From: an uncultured Atopobium sp.
Lineage (GTDB): Bacteria > Actinomycetota > Coriobacteriia > Coriobacteriales > Atopobiaceae
Assembly: GCA_938045565.1 (NCBI GenBank)
Contig: CALIAZ010000049.1
Location: 1 to 33,326, forward strand
DNA length: 33,326 nt
Reading direction: 5' to 3'
The notes under the pieces were generated by a model. The model was given only the letters and a program-made list of their open reading frames with translations. It was not told where the DNA came from and made no database searches. Positions 32,685 through 33,326 of the stretch are shown piece after piece. A program made the position numbers and the translations under genes. Numbering within the stretch: the stretch's first letter is position 1; every line of letters begins with the position of its first letter.

Positions 32685-32717
32685 GAAATGCAATACAAAT
32701 GCGTTTGCAGCATTATA
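32685..32717 (-). promoter_or_regulatory. Candidate promoter/operator of the defence operon
   Basis: On the minus strand TATAAT occupies 32712-32717, about 45 bases before the RHH start, with no good -35 (AGTGCC at 17 bases). Downstream are two AATGC words and an inverted GCATT, possible sites for the RHH protein. Confidence 0.4.
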
Positions 32718-32835
32718 ACGCGACGGCACGCGGCGGCACTGGGAATGCGAGGACAGCCGATGTCCAGGCTTTATATGAGCGCGGACGGCGATGGACGCCC
32801 TGATCGGGCTTGGATGGCCGCTTTCGTTCGGGTCC

Positions 32836-33111
32836 TCATCTCTCGTTTTCGCGAGGTTTGGCGTTTGCCCATTCCTCGGCGTAGAGAACCTCGTTCTGAG
32901 CCTCCAAGATTCGCGCGGCGTCGCCGATGCGCTCGGCGCACCTCTCACTTATCGACTTCAGGGCCAGAATCCCCTCGACGTCGAGCGGGTCCAGCTGGTC
33001 GGCATGCGCCAGGGACTCGAGCAGCTGGTCCAGGCCCCTCGCCAGCCTCCCGGCATCGCACACGGCATCGATGAGCTCGATGCGCTCCAACTTCTCTTCG
33101 TGGCTCAACAT
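32836..33111 (-). CDS. Uncharacterised 91-residue helical protein
   Basis: Predicted small soluble protein of unknown family, almost wholly helical: EKLERIELIDAVCDAGRLAR, LDQLLESLAHADQLDPLDVE, ISERCAERIGDAARILEAQN. ATG 33111 follows GAAGGAGG on the minus strand. The frame stays open upstream to 33303, but that part is low-complexity and Arg-rich and has no RBS. It lies about 170 bases before the RHH gene and could be the last gene of another island unit. No function is proposed. The remaining 215 bases to the window end are GC-rich with no gene I can support. Confidence 0.6.
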   Translation of the reverse strand: MLSHEEKLERIELIDAVCDAGRLARGLDQLLESLAHADQLDPLDVEGILALKSISERCAERIGDAARILEAQNEVLYAEEWANAKPRENER

Positions 33112-33326
33112 CAGCTCGCCTCCTTCTCTCAACGGACGTGTCGCGCAGCACCGTAGCCGTTCCATGCGGAGAACCATCTCGCCGCCCGCGGTCCCGTGCG
33201 CATATCGGCCGCAAGCGGCACGGGAAAGCCGTCCGTCCCGACTCATGCCGCGGCGCCGCGACTCGGGAACCCGCCTCCGTCCCCGCCGCGACGTCGTCGC
33301 CAATCCCCGCGGGAGCCCAGCAACCG

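Noticed and set aside
1..33326. tRNA or rRNA genes, including a tRNA as integration target
   Set aside because: I found no cloverleaf with a T-loop GTTCRANNC signature at the island's left end; guaA is the better target.

Overview
This window is about 14.4 kb of conserved chromosome followed by about 19 kb of an integrated, defence-rich mobile island that runs off the right edge. The core genes and the dispersed cysteine-rich Fe-S protein suggest an actinobacterium of the class Coriobacteriia (Atopobiaceae-like: Lancefieldella, Olsenella, Fannyhessea or a relative). That assignment is inferred from protein style, moderate GC and the sortase-anchored surface protein; nothing here identifies a species.

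Chromosomal part (1-14.4 kb): the 3' part of tsaD, translationally linked to glutamine-dependent NAD synthetase (nadE); groES-groEL behind a long, odd leader region; a 455-residue multi-[4Fe-4S] protein; the GTPase/ATPase ychF; and, on the minus strand, a LytR-CpsA-Psr cell-wall ligase and an LPETG-anchored adhesin. guaA follows. Clear intrinsic terminators close most units. The 7-mer GCGAGAA is strikingly frequent here (16 copies counted by eye in about 14.4 kb) and often sits as inverted pairs at gene ends.

Island left end (14.4-17.2 kb): immediately after guaA, a gene whose 3' end is a known integration site, come seven GGGAGTA-type repeats that match the guaA stop-codon sequence. Next are a minus-strand XRE repressor, three CGTAC-N6-GTACG operators around a sigma70-type promoter, then an excisionase-like HTH protein, a tyrosine recombinase and a ribbon-helix-helix mobilisation-type protein. 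GC rises to about 62 percent by eye.

Defence block (17.2-33.1 kb, all minus strand, tightly packed and often overlapping): in transcription order a 91-residue unknown, an RHH protein, a PLD-like/SNF2 helicase, a DUF4391 protein, a 264-residue unknown, a type III-like Mod methyltransferase, Res, a DUF4238 protein and a GmrSD-like DUF262/DUF1524 protein. The close coupling suggests one composite anti-phage operon in which a helicase module and a type III R-M module are combined.

The mod gene is split by a tet(W) ribosomal-protection tetracycline resistance cassette (about 23.88-26.49 kb) in the opposite orientation, with its promoter, leader peptides and attenuator. The insertion separates the DPPYNTG half of Mod from the FxGxG half, so the type III module should be dead, and tet(W) transcription should run antisense into the operon.
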